A stretch of 64,000 nucleotides of DNA from Treponema sp. (GCA_017525605.1 JAFXSM010000013.1:83161-147160), one strand, 5' to 3'; positions 1 through 9,612 are shown, counted from the stretch's first letter. Numbers and translations are program-made. Notes: generated by a model not told the origin, from the sequence alone.

Positions 1-2
1 TC

Positions 3-1154
3 GAGGGACAGGTTGCAGTTAAGCCTGCGACAATCTCAGGCGACCTTGAGAAATTCTTGGGCTGGGCAGACGAAGTTCGCAACAACTCAGTCCGCACGAC
101 AGCATCTGGAAAGACTGTACAGGGCTTCAACGTACTCGCAAACGGCGACACACCGAAGAACGCAGAGGACGCATTCAGATTCGGAGCTATGGGAATCGGA
201 CTTTGCCGCACGGAGCACATGTTCTTCGACGAGCCGAAACTCACTGCATTCCAGAAGATGATTGTCTCTGACACGACAGAAGCCCGCAAAGAGAACCTCG
301 CAAAGATTCTTCCATATCAGCAGAAGGATTTCTACGAAATCATCAAGACGATGGAAGGCCGCCCGGTCACAATCCGCCTCCTCGACCCGCCGCTCAACGA
401 ATTCATCCAGGCAGAGAGCGATGCGGCTGCTACAGCCCTCGCTTCAAAACTCGGAATGGACAAGGCAGCACTCGTCGCAAAGGTTGCTTCTCTCAACGAG
501 CACAACCCGATGCTCGGACACCGCGGTTGCCGTCTGGCAATCACATACCCGGAAATCTACGAGATGCAGGTTGAGGCAATTGCACGCGCAACAGCACAGC
601 TCGACAAAGAGAACGTAAAGCATGACGTAAGAATCATGATTCCGAACGTAATCACATACAAAGAAGTCGAGCAGATTCGTGGTCAGGCAGAAGCTGTAAT
701 CGCATCTGTCAACAAGGAATGCGGAACGAACCTCACATTCCAGATTGGTTCGATGGTCGAATTCCCACGCACTGCCCTCTCGGCAGACAAAATTGCGACA
801 GTCGCAGACTTCTTCTCATTCGGCTCGAACGACCTTACACAGGCAACTCTCGGATTCAGCCGCGACGACTACGGAAAGTTCATCAACGCATACCTCGACC
901 AGCGCGTTCTTGAGGACGACCCATTCGCAACTCTTGACCCGGATGGCCCAGGCGCACTCATGGAAATCGCAGAGGCTAAGGGACGCAGCGTAAAAGCTGA
1001 CCTCCACCTCGGAATCTGCGGCGAGCACGGCGGCGACCCAGCTTCAATCGCGCTCTGCTACAAGTACGGTCTGAACTACGTTTCTTGCTCACCATTCCGC
1101 GTACCGCTCGCAAGACTTGCTGGTGCACAGGCAGTAATCAAGGCAGGAAAATAA
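3..1154 (+). CDS. ppdK: Pyruvate phosphate dikinase, C-terminal part (5' end outside window)
   Basis: Interconverts pyruvate, ATP and phosphate with phosphoenolpyruvate, AMP and pyrophosphate; in anaerobes it serves PPi-linked glycolysis or gluconeogenesis in the cytoplasm. The visible part is the C-terminal PEP/pyruvate-binding TIM barrel. It shows RTEHMFF, GHRGCRLAITYPEIYEMQ, a MVEFPRTAL segment, the FGSNDLTQ motif and the CGEHGGDP motif carrying the catalytic cysteine, and it ends in SPFRVPLARLAGAQA as the family normally does. The reading frame is open to the first base of the window, so the N-terminal ATP-grasp and phosphohistidine domains lie upstream. An intrinsic terminator follows about 70 bases after the stop, so this is probably the last gene of its transcript. 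Assignment is essentially certain. Confidence 0.97.
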   Translation, partial: EGQVAVKPATISGDLEKFLGWADEVRNNSVRTTASGKTVQGFNVLANGDTPKNAEDAFRFGAMGIGLCRTEHMFFDEPKLTAFQKMIVSDTTEARKENLAKILPYQQKDFYEIIKTMEGRPVTIRLLDPPLNEFIQAESDAAATALASKLGMDKAALVAKVASLNEHNPMLGHRGCRLAITYPEIYEMQVEAIARATAQLDKENVKHDVRIMIPNVITYKEVEQIRGQAEAVIASVNKECGTNLTFQIGSMVEFPRTALSADKIATVADFFSFGSNDLTQATLGFSRDDYGKFINAYLDQRVLEDDPFATLDPDGPGALMEIAEAKGRSVKADLHLGICGEHGGDPASIALCYKYGLNYVSCSPFRVPLARLAGAQAVIKAGK

Positions 1155-1224
1155 TTCTGACAAAATGAGATGAAAAAACTTGCTCGGAAATCGATTTTTC
1201 CGAACGAGTTCATCCTGAAAAACG

Positions 1225-1257
1225 AAAGGCACTTCAAATTTTGGAGTGCCTTTTTTT
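1225..1257 (+). terminator. Intrinsic terminator after ppdK
   Basis: A stem AAAGGCACT / AGTGCCTTT encloses a short AT-rich loop and runs directly into a T tract. It lies between the ppdK stop and the start of the aldo/keto reductase gene, so the two genes are probably separate transcription units. Confidence 0.85.
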
Positions 1258-1293
1258 GTGGAGAAATGACACATTGTCACTTAAAATATCAGA

Positions 1294-2286
1294 ATGAGCA
1301 CAAATTCAAATTCACAAAACAAAACAAAAAACATCATGGAATACGCGCGTTGCGGACGGAGCGGGCTTCTTCTTCCGAAAGTCTCGCTCGGTTTATGGCA
1401 CAACTTCGGCTATGCGGACTCGTTCGAGAACCAGAAAAATCTCGTCAGGACTGCATTCGAGCTCGGGATAACGCATTTTGACATCGCGAACAACTACGGC
1501 CCGCCACCAGGAAGCGCGGAGGAGAATTTCTCGCGGATTCTTGAAACGGACATGAAAGGTCACAGGGACGAAATCGTCATCTCGACGAAAGCGGGCTACG
1601 AAATGTGGGACGGGCCTTACGGAAACTGGGGAAGCAGGAAATACCTCATCTCAAGCCTTGACCAGAGCCTCAAGAGGCTGAAACTCGATTACGTCGATAT
1701 TTTTTATCATCACAGAATGGACCCTGAAACTCCGCTCGAAGAATCGATGACCGCGCTTTCCGACATCGTAAAGCAAGGAAAAGCTCTTTACGTCGGAATT
1801 TCAAACTACGATTCCGAAAACACGAGAAAAGCCGCGGAAATTCTCAAATCAAACGGAACTCCGCTTCTCATAAACCAGTTCCGCTACAACATTTTTGAAA
1901 GGAAACCGGAGTCGGACAAGCTTTTTGACACGCTCGATGAAGTAGGAGCCGGCTCGATTGCGTTCTGCCCGCTCGCGCAAGGGCTTCTGACAAACAAATA
2001 TCTTTCGGGGATTCCAGAAGGCAGCCGCGCCACAAAAAGCCGATTTCTCACGCCGGATCGGATTACGGACGAACTTCTCAAAAAAGTGCGGAAGCTCGAT
2101 GAGATTGCGCACGCACGAGGACAGACGCTTGCGGAAATGTCGCTATCATGGGCACTTCGCGGCAGGCTCACGTCGGTTCTGATTGGCGCAAGCAAACCGG
2201 AACAAATCACAGAAAACGTCAAAATCCTCGGACACACAAATTTCTCCGAGGATGAACTCTCAGCAATCGATGCAATTTCAAAATAG
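1294..2286 (+). CDS. Aldo/keto reductase (YghZ / Kv-beta-like)
   Basis: NADPH-dependent carbonyl reductase of the AKR superfamily, closest in look to the YghZ/GprA and Kv-beta branch, whose bacterial members reduce L-glyceraldehyde 3-phosphate or methylglyoxal. The 330-residue protein has the complete barrel. The catalytic tetrad is visible as D63 and Y68 (FDIANNYG), K99 (ISTKAGY) and H139/H140 (FYHHRMD). The branch-typical NNYGPPPGSAEENFSRIL and the cofactor-binding stretch near SVLIGASKPEQI are also present. The first 14 residues are low complexity (NSNSQNKTKN), so translation may begin at the internal Met15. It stands alone after a terminator; the true substrate cannot be told from the sequence. 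Confidence 0.93.
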   Translation: MSTNSNSQNKTKNIMEYARCGRSGLLLPKVSLGLWHNFGYADSFENQKNLVRTAFELGITHFDIANNYGPPPGSAEENFSRILETDMKGHRDEIVISTKAGYEMWDGPYGNWGSRKYLISSLDQSLKRLKLDYVDIFYHHRMDPETPLEESMTALSDIVKQGKALYVGISNYDSENTRKAAEILKSNGTPLLINQFRYNIFERKPESDKLFDTLDEVGAGSIAFCPLAQGLLTNKYLSGIPEGSRATKSRFLTPDRITDELLKKVRKLDEIAHARGQTLAEMSLSWALRGRLTSVLIGASKPEQITENVKILGHTNFSEDELSAIDAISK

Positions 2287-2342
2287 AAATTGGCAAAAAA
2301 TACAAATTCTGAAACGGAACTTTTTTAATTGGTAGCGTGAAT

Positions 2343-2491
2343 GTCGAGTTTTACAATACAATGGCAAAAACAAGCGGAAGCGAGGTTCCACCACCTAAAA
2401 CACACAGCCACCGCGAAGCGGTACTGCCGTTTTAGGTGGTGGGTTCTCGCTGTGAGCTTGTTTTTGCAACTACACTGTGCAATAACTCGAC
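2343..2491 (-). repeat. Family-1 structured repeat, copy A (inverted orientation)
   Basis: A 149-base imperfect palindrome between the convergent aldo/keto reductase and deoD genes. The ends are GTCGAGTT and AACTCGAC. Read on the minus strand the order is: end, GTAGT, arm 1 (pairs with GCTTGTTTTTGC), GCGAGAACC, arm 2 (pairs with TTTTAGGTGGTG), then the apical core at 2407-2428 (GGCAGTACC...GGTGGC, a short stem capped by TTCG), then the returning strands. The core, the ends and the GAACC/GGAACC steps recur at 42797-42948 and 63816-63985, whereas the arm sequences do not. Confidence 0.88.
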
Positions 2492-2493
2492 AC

Positions 2494-3201
2494 TCAACCT
2501 ACCTCCACAATCGTGTCCAGCGCGAGCTTCATCATGTTCGTGAAAGTCGTCTGCCTTTCCTCGGCAGTCGTAGCTCCGCCAAGAAGAATGTGGTCGGAAA
2601 CAGTCATGATTGCCAACGCGTGACGCTTGTATTCTGCGGCGAGCGTGAAAAGTTCCGCGCTTTCCATTTCGATTCCGAGAACGCCGTATTCAGCCCACTT
2701 CTTCCAGTTTTCGTTTTTGTCGTAGAAGAAATCGGAAGAAGCCACGGAGCCGACAGAATAGCGAATTCCCATTTTCTCCGCGATTGAATCGGCAGTCTTC
2801 ACGAGCTTGAAATCGGCAGTCGGAGCAAAATGCAGCGAGCCGAAACGCTGGTTCAGAAGGCAGGAATCGGAGCAGGCAGAGTTCACGATAATCGTGTCGC
2901 GAAGGAGGATATCCTTTGAGACAGCCCCGCAAGTTCCGACCCGAATCGCATTCTGAACGCCGTAGAATTTGAAAAGCTCGGTCGCATAAATCGAAAGCGA
3001 CGGCTGTCCCATTCCGGTTCCCTGAACGCTCACCGGCACTCCCTTGTACGTTCCCGTGAAGCCGAACATTCCGCGAACTTCGTTGTAGCATTTCGCATTC
3101 TCAAGGAAATTCTCCGCGATGAATTTCGCACGGAGCGGGTCACCAGGAAGCAGAACGTTCGGAGCGATTGCGCCCTCAGGTGCATTGATGTGTGTACTCA
3201 T
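2494..3201 (-). CDS. deoD: Purine nucleoside phosphorylase, DeoD type
   Basis: Phosphorolysis of purine (deoxy)nucleosides to free base and (deoxy)ribose 1-phosphate, in purine salvage. At 235 residues it matches the hexameric DeoD family in length. It shows [13 protein letters not shown] near residue 20 (phosphate site), the [10 protein letters not shown] segment, [11 protein letters not shown] near 90, the ribose-binding EMESAE and the catalytic TVSDHI aspartate. A strong ribosome site (AAGGAGG) precedes the ATG. It ends three bases from repeat copy A and is convergent with the aldo/keto reductase gene. Confidence 0.96.
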   Translation of the reverse strand: MSTHINAPEGAIAPNVLLPGDPLRAKFIAENFLENAKCYNEVRGMFGFTGTYKGVPVSVQGTGMGQPSLSIYATELFKFYGVQNAIRVGTCGAVSKDILLRDTIIVNSACSDSCLLNQRFGSLHFAPTADFKLVKTADSIAEKMGIRYSVGSVASSDFFYDKNENWKKWAEYGVLGIEMESAELFTLAAEYKRHALAIMTVSDHILLGGATTAEERQTTFTNMMKLALDTIVEVG

Positions 3202-3258
3202 AAAATTCCTCCTTTTGATTTTGATTTGTCGATTTGTTGATTTTCAGCTGATTTATTC

Positions 3259-3876
3259 TCAGCAGAAGAACACTCCGAATACACCGCCCAAAAGAACGAT
3301 GAAAACAGGGTGAAGCTTCGTCTTGAACAGAACAAGCAGGCAGAGAAGATAGAAAACCGCGCTCGGAGCCTGAATGTAGACAGAGCTCCACGAGGCGATG
3401 TCGGTCAAACTTGCTTTCTCAATCCCCTTCACAAGCGCGAGTATGATGATTTTCGCGGCAGCAACGGCAATGACTCCCGAAACCGCAGGGCGCAACGTGG
3501 AGAAAGCAGCCTGGACGCCCTTCTTCTCCGAGAACTTCCCGAAATACTTTGCAATCAGAATTATGCAGATGAGCGACGGAAGAACCTCGCCGAACGTCGT
3601 CACAAGACCGCCGAACACGCCGTAAAGCTCAGTCCCGATGTAAGTCGCAATGTTGATTCCGATTGGTCCCGGAGTCGATTCTGAGATTGCGACCATGTTG
3701 AAGAATTTCTCGTCCGAAAGAAGCTGGAAATTCTCAACAAGAGTCTGGTGCATTACGGTGATCGCAACCTGACCGCCGCCGATTGTTATAAGGCCGACGT
3801 AGAAAAACACGCCTATAAGACACAGAAGCCCGATGTGCGACTGCGACTGAATTTCTTCTATTATAAACTGCACCAT
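3259..3876 (-). CDS. Chromate transporter family protein, second half-subunit
   Basis: Membrane protein of the CHR family; short members occur in adjacent pairs that together equal one full-length ChrA. The 205-residue chain has the family's opening GLLCLIGVFFYVGLITIGGGQVA, split here only for description, and the ESTPGPIGINIATYIG motif, followed by about five hydrophobic segments. The upstream partner stops two bases before this start, so the two are cotranscribed. Transported substrate is unproven: chromate resistance is known for some members, and many pairs have no assigned ion. Confidence 0.85.
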   Translation of the reverse strand: MVQFIIEEIQSQSHIGLLCLIGVFFYVGLITIGGGQVAITVMHQTLVENFQLLSDEKFFNMVAISESTPGPIGINIATYIGTELYGVFGGLVTTFGEVLPSLICIILIAKYFGKFSEKKGVQAAFSTLRPAVSGVIAVAAAKIIILALVKGIEKASLTDIASWSSVYIQAPSAVFYLLCLLVLFKTKLHPVFIVLLGGVFGVFFC

Positions 3877-3878
3877 TT

Positions 3879-4472
3879 TCAGTCTTCCTCCGATGCGACT
3901 TCATGCTTCTCGCCTTCTTTCTTCACCGCCGAAAAATCTCCCCTGATTCCGGCAAGGATGATTCCGATAAGCGCACTTCCGATGATAACCCAGATTGTGC
4001 CTACGTTGAACACGAATATCGCGACGAACGATATTACAAGAAGGCAGAATCCGAACACGTCCTTCACAGACTTTTTTGCGAATTTGTAGACCGCGCTAGT
4101 GAGAATCGCCGCGACAGCAACGTTGATTCCGGTCAGGGCTTTCTGCACCCACCAGATGTCGGCAAAGTTCGAAATGAAAAGCGCGATGAGAGTTATGATG
4201 ATGAGCGACGGACAGACCATTCCGAATGTGGCAACGCAGCCGCCGATGACGCGCGCCTTTTTGTATCCGATGAAAGTCGCCACGTTCACAGCGATGATTC
4301 CCGGAGTCGCCTGACCGATTGCGAAATAGTCGAGCAGCTCGCCTTCGCTCGCCCATCTTCTGTTCTCGACCAAATCGCGCTCAAGAATCGGGAGCATCGC
4401 AATTCCGCCTCCGAAAGTGCAAAGCCCGATTTTGAAAAAAATCGAAAAAAGTTCCCAAAGAGTTTTAATCAT
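3879..4472 (-). CDS. Chromate transporter family protein, first half-subunit
   Basis: Partner of the preceding entry, 197 residues. It carries the family's N-terminal FKIGLCTFGGGIAMLPILERDLV and the ATPGIIAVNVATFIGYK motif, again followed by several hydrophobic segments. The C-terminus is short and charged (KKEGEKHEVASEED). The pair probably forms a heteromeric inner-membrane anion exporter. Its start is followed upstream by malQ on the same strand with a gap of about 50 bases, but no functional link is evident. Confidence 0.85.
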   Translation of the reverse strand: MIKTLWELFSIFFKIGLCTFGGGIAMLPILERDLVENRRWASEGELLDYFAIGQATPGIIAVNVATFIGYKKARVIGGCVATFGMVCPSLIIITLIALFISNFADIWWVQKALTGINVAVAAILTSAVYKFAKKSVKDVFGFCLLVISFVAIFVFNVGTIWVIIGSALIGIILAGIRGDFSAVKKEGEKHEVASEED

Positions 4473-4521
4473 TTTTATTCCAACCCCAAAAATTCATTTT
4501 CCATAACCGCCTTTTTCAAAA

Positions 4522-6186
4522 TCACCTTGCGTACAGAGTGTTCAGCTCGCGAAGCCATTCAGCTTTCTCGTCAGCCTTGTTCCCCTCGAACATCTTCAAG
4601 TCAGCACGCCAGCTCCAGTTCGCGCCGGAAGTCGAAGGCATGTTCATCCTCGCCTCGGAGCCGATTGAATAGAGGTCCTGGAACGGGATTATTGCGAACC
4701 TTGCGATTGAAGCCAATGCGGAGCGCACGAGAGCGAGAGTGAGTTTCCCCGAGTCGCAGAGCTTGAGGGCTTCCTTCACAGGCACTTTCCTTCCCTCGAC
4801 ATACGAAGCGATTATCGAGACGAAATCTTCCGAAATCGAATTGAGGAATCCCTGTGTCGTGTCGTTGTCGTGGGTTCCGGTGTACGCCACGCAGTTCGTC
4901 GTTGTGAAGTTATGCGGAAGGAACGCGTTGACCATGTTTTTGTTCCAGTATTCGTTCTTGTCAAAGCCGAACTGCAAAACTTTCATTCCGGGGAATCCGC
5001 AGCTGTCGCGCAACGCAGCAACTTCGTCGGTGATGATTCCGAGGTCTTCCGCAATCAGAGGAATTTCAGAAAAATCAGGGTTCTCCTGCATGAAATTCTT
5101 CTTCAGAGCGTCGAACAATGCTTTTCCTGGTCCCTTCACCCATTTTCCGTTCACAGCATTCTCGCTTCCGTACGGGACAGACCAGTACGACTCGAAGCCC
5201 CTGAAATGGTCGATTCGAACATAGTCGAAAAGCTTGAGCATCTGCTTCATTCTTGCAATCCACCACGAATATTTGTCCTTTTTGATTGCGTCCCAGTCGT
5301 AAAGCGGATTTCCCCAAAGCTGGCCGATTGCGGAAAAATAATCAGGCGGAACACCGGCGACATTTATGAACCTTCCGTCAGCATCGAGCTGGAAGAATTT
5401 CTGGTTCGCCCACACATCGACAGAATCAGGCGCAACGAAAATCGGCATGTCACCGATAATCTGAACGCCCTTTGAATTCGCATATTCCTTGAGCTTGAGC
5501 CACTGGTATGACGCGAAGAACTGAATCACCTGATAAATAACGCAGTCCTGATGAGAATTCACCCAGAATTCAACTGCCTTTTTGTCATGCTTCGAAAGTT
5601 TCTTGTCCCAGTAAACATTCCAAGACGCGTTCACCGGCTGCTTCGTCTCTTCCCTTTCTTTCTGCGCCTTCGCTTCGTAAAAGTCCTTTATGCTCATGAA
5701 CGCCGAATAATCCTTGAGCCACGACTCGTTCTCCTGATAGAACTGGAAAAAATCGAATTTCTTCTGCATCACGGAAGTGCGCATGTATTCTGGAACTGCC
5801 GGCGAAGAAGGGTTCGTTATCGCCTCGAAGAATTTGTCCGCAATCCGCTTGAGCGCATTTATCTTCCAGTGGACGACCGCACCGTAATCGACATTGCCTG
5901 TTTTCTTGACGTATTTCGGAACTTTCGCGTCCTCCACAGATGCAAAACCGTCCTCCACCAAATCGTCCAAATCGACGAGAAGCGGATTGAGCGCGAACGA
6001 AGAAAAACTCTGATACGGACTGTCGCCATACCCTGTCGGACCGAGCGGAAGAACCTGCCAAAGCTTGATTCCGCTTTTCTCAAGCCAGTTGATGAACCTG
6101 AAAGCCGACTTTCCGAACGTGCCGATTCCAGGCGCAAACGGAAGAGAAGTCGGATGAAGAAGGATACCTGATTTTCTATTCTGCAT
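4522..6186 (-). CDS. malQ: 4-alpha-glucanotransferase (amylomaltase)
   Basis: Transfers alpha-1,4-glucan segments between maltooligosaccharides or to glucose (GH77), in glycogen and starch-oligomer metabolism in the cytoplasm. The start typical of the family (RKSGILLHPTSLPFAPGIGTFG) is present. The catalytic centres are visible as the nucleophile in YVRIDHFRGFESYW, the acid in LIAEDLGIITDEV, and the third acid in TGTHDNDTTQGF. I set the start at 6186 because a GGAGA ribosome site lies just upstream and homologues begin there; a 17-residue longer reading is open but lacks support. At 554 residues it has normal length. Confidence 0.95.
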   Translation of the reverse strand: MQNRKSGILLHPTSLPFAPGIGTFGKSAFRFINWLEKSGIKLWQVLPLGPTGYGDSPYQSFSSFALNPLLVDLDDLVEDGFASVEDAKVPKYVKKTGNVDYGAVVHWKINALKRIADKFFEAITNPSSPAVPEYMRTSVMQKKFDFFQFYQENESWLKDYSAFMSIKDFYEAKAQKEREETKQPVNASWNVYWDKKLSKHDKKAVEFWVNSHQDCVIYQVIQFFASYQWLKLKEYANSKGVQIIGDMPIFVAPDSVDVWANQKFFQLDADGRFINVAGVPPDYFSAIGQLWGNPLYDWDAIKKDKYSWWIARMKQMLKLFDYVRIDHFRGFESYWSVPYGSENAVNGKWVKGPGKALFDALKKNFMQENPDFSEIPLIAEDLGIITDEVAALRDSCGFPGMKVLQFGFDKNEYWNKNMVNAFLPHNFTTTNCVAYTGTHDNDTTQGFLNSISEDFVSIIASYVEGRKVPVKEALKLCDSGKLTLALVRSALASIARFAIIPFQDLYSIGSEARMNMPSTSGANWSWRADLKMFEGNKADEKAEWLRELNTLYAR

Positions 6187-6382
6187 TTTAAGTCTCCGAA
6201 AAAACGATTTTTGAATGAAGCACGTCAATTTCTGCACGCACTTTATTTTGCGGATAATTGTAACACAGAACTAACAAAAGTAGAAATTTCCGTCAGCAGC
6301 GCATTTGAATATTTCGCAAACATTGTCATTTATCGCAAAAAATATCATTATTTTAGAAAAAACTACTTTTTAGAGGAAAACA

Positions 6383-8098
6383 ATGTACAAACCAGAGCTT
6401 ATCAATTCTCTCAAAGGGTACACGGGAAAACAGCTGGCAACGGATTTCATTGCAGGAATCATAGTCGGAATCGTTGCGCTGCCGCTTTCAATCGCATTCG
6501 CAATCGCATCGGGCTGTAGTCCGGAAACGGGACTTTACACGGCAATCATCGCAGGATTCTGCATCGCGGCATTCGGCGGAACAAAAGTCCAGATCGGAGG
6601 ACCGACTGGAGCATTCACAGTCATCATCTATGCAATCGTCAACAATCCGCAGCTTGGGTTTGCAGGTCTTGCAACGGCAACAGTTCTTGCGGGCGTAATG
6701 CTCATTCTGCTCGGCGTGTTCAAGCTCGGCGGACTCGTAAAGTTCATTCCGTACACAATCGTTACGGGCTTCACGGCAGGAATCGCGGTGACGATTGCGA
6801 CAGGACAAATCGGAGACTTCTTCGGACTCCACCCGGATTTCTCGAACGGAATCACAGTTCTCGGAGAAACTTACACGAAAATGCCAGGAACATTCGCAGG
6901 AAAAATCGGAGTCTACGCGCAGTCGCTTTCTTCGGTTGACATCTACTCGACAGTCATGGCAATTGTCTGCCTCGTCGTGATTTTCCTTTGGCCGAAAGTG
7001 ACAAAGAAAATCCCAGGCTCGCTCATCGTAATCGTCCTTGCCACAGTCGCAAGCATAATCATCGAGTCTGTCGCGGGCCTGAAAGTTGACACAATCGGAA
7101 AATTCGTTGACGGAAGCGCACATTATTCAATCCCGCGCGGACTTCCGACACCCCAGCTCCCGGATTTCTCTCTCAAGACATTGCAGACAGTCTTCCCGAC
7201 GGCAATATCAATCGCAGTCCTCGCGGCAATCGAATCCCTTCTTTCGGCAGTCGTCGCCGACGGTATGATCGGCTCAAAGCACGACTCGAACAACGAGCTC
7301 ATCGGACAGGGAATCGCGAACATCTTCTCGCCGCTTTTCGGAGGACTTCCAGCAACGGGCGCAATCGCAAGAACGGCGACGAACATCAACAACGGAGGAC
7401 GCACCCCAATCGCAGGAATCGTACATGCAGTGATTCTCCTTCTCATAATGCTCTGCTTCGGAACTTATGTTGAATATGTGCCGATGCCAGCACTCGCGGC
7501 AGTATTGATGAGCGTCGCATGGAACATGGCAGGAATCCCTGCAATCAGGGCATTGTGCAAAGGTCAGAAATCGGACATCGCAGTTCTCGCAGTCACTTTC
7601 CTCGTCACGGTCTTCATCGACCTGACTTACGCCATCGGAGTCGGACTCATCATGGCGGCGTTCTTCTTCATCAAGAAAATCATCGAGCTTTCCGAAGTCC
7701 AGAGCGGAAACAAGACAGTCGTCACGGGAATCCTCGGAGACGGTCACACGGAGCAGATTACACTTCCGAAAGGCGTGATGGTCTACGAAATCGAAGGCTC
7801 GCTCTTCTTCGGAACAGTCCGCAAATTCGAATACGCGCTCGAAAGAGCAGGCTCGGACTGCAAAGTCCTCATCTTGAGAATGAGAAACACAATCTACCTC
7901 GACGCAGGCGGAATCAAGGCACTTGAGCAGGCACTCAAGCTCAGCGAGAAGAACAAATTCTCAATCGTCATCTCGGGAATCCACACGCAGCCGTATCTTC
8001 TCCTCGAAAAGACCGGAATGGCTGACAAAATCGGACGCGAGAACATTTTCGACAACATCAATGCGGCTCTTGCAAGGGCAGACGAACTGGTAAAATAA
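6383..8098 (+). CDS. SulP-family anion transporter with STAS domain
   Basis: Inner-membrane anion transporter of the SLC26/SulP family (sulfate, bicarbonate or dicarboxylate in characterised members). The membrane domain begins with LATDFIAGIIVGIVALPLSIAF and keeps the GPTGAFTVIIYAIV and VTGFTAGIAVTIATGQ segments and the GLPATGAIARTATNINNGG signature. About residues 455-565 form a C-terminal STAS domain (GVMVYEIEGSLFFGTV, LDAGGIKALEQAL). At 571 residues it is full length. It is preceded by a good ribosome site (GAGGAAAAC) and followed three bases later by the next gene, so these two are probably one transcript. The substrate is not determinable. Confidence 0.93.
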   Translation: MYKPELINSLKGYTGKQLATDFIAGIIVGIVALPLSIAFAIASGCSPETGLYTAIIAGFCIAAFGGTKVQIGGPTGAFTVIIYAIVNNPQLGFAGLATATVLAGVMLILLGVFKLGGLVKFIPYTIVTGFTAGIAVTIATGQIGDFFGLHPDFSNGITVLGETYTKMPGTFAGKIGVYAQSLSSVDIYSTVMAIVCLVVIFLWPKVTKKIPGSLIVIVLATVASIIIESVAGLKVDTIGKFVDGSAHYSIPRGLPTPQLPDFSLKTLQTVFPTAISIAVLAAIESLLSAVVADGMIGSKHDSNNELIGQGIANIFSPLFGGLPATGAIARTATNINNGGRTPIAGIVHAVILLLIMLCFGTYVEYVPMPALAAVLMSVAWNMAGIPAIRALCKGQKSDIAVLAVTFLVTVFIDLTYAIGVGLIMAAFFFIKKIIELSEVQSGNKTVVTGILGDGHTEQITLPKGVMVYEIEGSLFFGTVRKFEYALERAGSDCKVLILRMRNTIYLDAGGIKALEQALKLSEKNKFSIVISGIHTQPYLLLEKTGMADKIGRENIFDNINAALARADELVK

Positions 8099-8101
8099 AT
8101 C

Positions 8102-9532
8102 ATGGCGGAAAACACAATTGAAAAGGCGAAAGCCCAAACTTTGATTTACATCTACAATTCGATTTTCAAAGAGAAAGTCTACAAAACGCAGAGCGAAGAG
8201 CAGACCGAAAAATTCTTCGCTCAGGTTCGCGAAATCGTTCCTGAAGACGCGAAATTCTTTGAGCCGTGGTTTCGGGCGTTCGTCTCCGTGGCAAAGAACG
8301 ACGGGAAGAATTCGCTCGAAAATTTCCTACGCGCAATCGACAACCTTTCGGAAAGCGTCCTCGACACAATCGCAAACATGGAGAATGCGGATTATCTTCC
8401 AGCATTTCTGCAGCAGGGATTCGCATTTTTCATGTACATCGACGACCACGAGAACGCAAAACGGTTCTGGCAGTTCGGAGCGGACAAAGGACTTTTCGCA
8501 AAACCGAATTCAACCGATTTCTATGAGAAATTCTTCAAAAGATTCAATTCGAAAGAACAGTTTTGGGTTCAGTTTCCTCCGAAAATGTATTTCGACGAGG
8601 CAAAGGCGACCGAAAAATGCATAAGCGACTACAAGAAGTCGGCAAATACCGGCGACGCACTTTTGAATTCGCTGAACGAAGCCGATTTCGATTCGTTCGT
8701 GAAAAATTCTGAGGGAATCAATTTCGGAACGAAGAAGATTTCAGGACTCTCTCTTCTCTACTACGCGATTCAGAGGAAGGCGGCTCTCAAGGCGGGCAGC
8801 AAAAAATTCACCGATGACCTGATTCAGATTCAGGTGACGCAGATGGTGTCGAAGCTCGACCTTTCGCCGCTCCCGGAAGATTTACGGAACAAGCAGTACC
8901 TTGAGATTTACCATCAGATGCGCGTGACTTACGAAAAGTCGGGTCTCGGAAAAACGATTTTCAACGCCCTTCTTGGCCACGACGAGGAAATCGAAGGAAA
9001 AATCGCGAACCTCGGAAAAATCATCGCATATATAATAGAAAGAACCGATGACGTTGACGCGTTCGCAATGGATGCAGGAAACAAGACGCAGGCAAACGCG
9101 CTGCTTCTCGCAGGGGAAACAGGCGACACGGAAACGCTCTCGCTCCTCATAAAAAAAGGAAGCGACGTTGACAAAGCCCTCGGGCACGCACCGTTCGCGC
9201 TTCGCTACAAGGACGGAAAATCCGTATCGACCGAGATTCCGAATTCACTAATCTACAGGATGATTTCCTTCGCCCAGTACGACGCTCTGAAATTCTACCT
9301 TACGACTTTCGCAGACAAAGCGCGGAAATCGATGACGGAAAAAACCTCGAAGTGCGACATCACGCCGCTCGCCTATCTGATTCTGAACACGCTCTACAAT
9401 TCCCGCACGGAAGAGGAGTACAAGAAGTCGAAATCCCTCGTGGAAGGCTTCCTCCCGATTTTCGAGAAAGCCGGCGCGAAGCTCGACGAGAACACGGCTT
9501 TCGGCAGCGTGAAAAAGCTTTTGGGGCTGTAG
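8102..9532 (+). CDS. Uncharacterised protein with ankyrin-like C-terminal repeats
   Basis: 476 residues, no signal peptide or membrane segment seen, rich in Lys, Phe and Asp. About residues 320-470 resemble degenerate ankyrin repeats (KTQANALLLAGETGDTETLSLLIKKGSDVDKAL, split here as one helical hairpin plus loop; later DITPLAYLILNTL and FEKAGAKLDENTAFG), which suggests a protein-binding role. The N-terminal 300 residues are helical with no family I recognise. It starts three bases after the SulP stop, so a role linked to that transporter is possible but is only an inference from position. Confidence 0.75.
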   Translation: MAENTIEKAKAQTLIYIYNSIFKEKVYKTQSEEQTEKFFAQVREIVPEDAKFFEPWFRAFVSVAKNDGKNSLENFLRAIDNLSESVLDTIANMENADYLPAFLQQGFAFFMYIDDHENAKRFWQFGADKGLFAKPNSTDFYEKFFKRFNSKEQFWVQFPPKMYFDEAKATEKCISDYKKSANTGDALLNSLNEADFDSFVKNSEGINFGTKKISGLSLLYYAIQRKAALKAGSKKFTDDLIQIQVTQMVSKLDLSPLPEDLRNKQYLEIYHQMRVTYEKSGLGKTIFNALLGHDEEIEGKIANLGKIIAYIIERTDDVDAFAMDAGNKTQANALLLAGETGDTETLSLLIKKGSDVDKALGHAPFALRYKDGKSVSTEIPNSLIYRMISFAQYDALKFYLTTFADKARKSMTEKTSKCDITPLAYLILNTLYNSRTEEEYKKSKSLVEGFLPIFEKAGAKLDENTAFGSVKKLLGL

Positions 9533-9588
9533 AGCGCTGCCAGGACGAGGATGGGGCCGAATCTTTTCTTCATGGAGGCAGCTTCCGC

Positions 9589-9612
9589 CGAGAATCGCAA
9601 ATGCGATTCTCG
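9589..9612 (+). terminator. Hairpin after the ankyrin-like gene (possible terminator)
   Basis: An 11-base perfect stem CGAGAATCGCA / TGCGATTCTCG with a two-base loop, about 55 bases after the stop codon. No T run follows on the plus strand (an A run follows instead), so it would be a weak terminator or an RNA-end stabiliser. The surrounding 280 bases to the brnT start contain no convincing gene. Confidence 0.4.

Noticed and set aside
2341..2787. An open plus-strand frame of 148 codons across repeat copy A and the deoD 3' end
   Set aside because: Its first half is the palindromic repeat and its second half is antisense to deoD, whose own motifs are unmistakable; no ribosome site.
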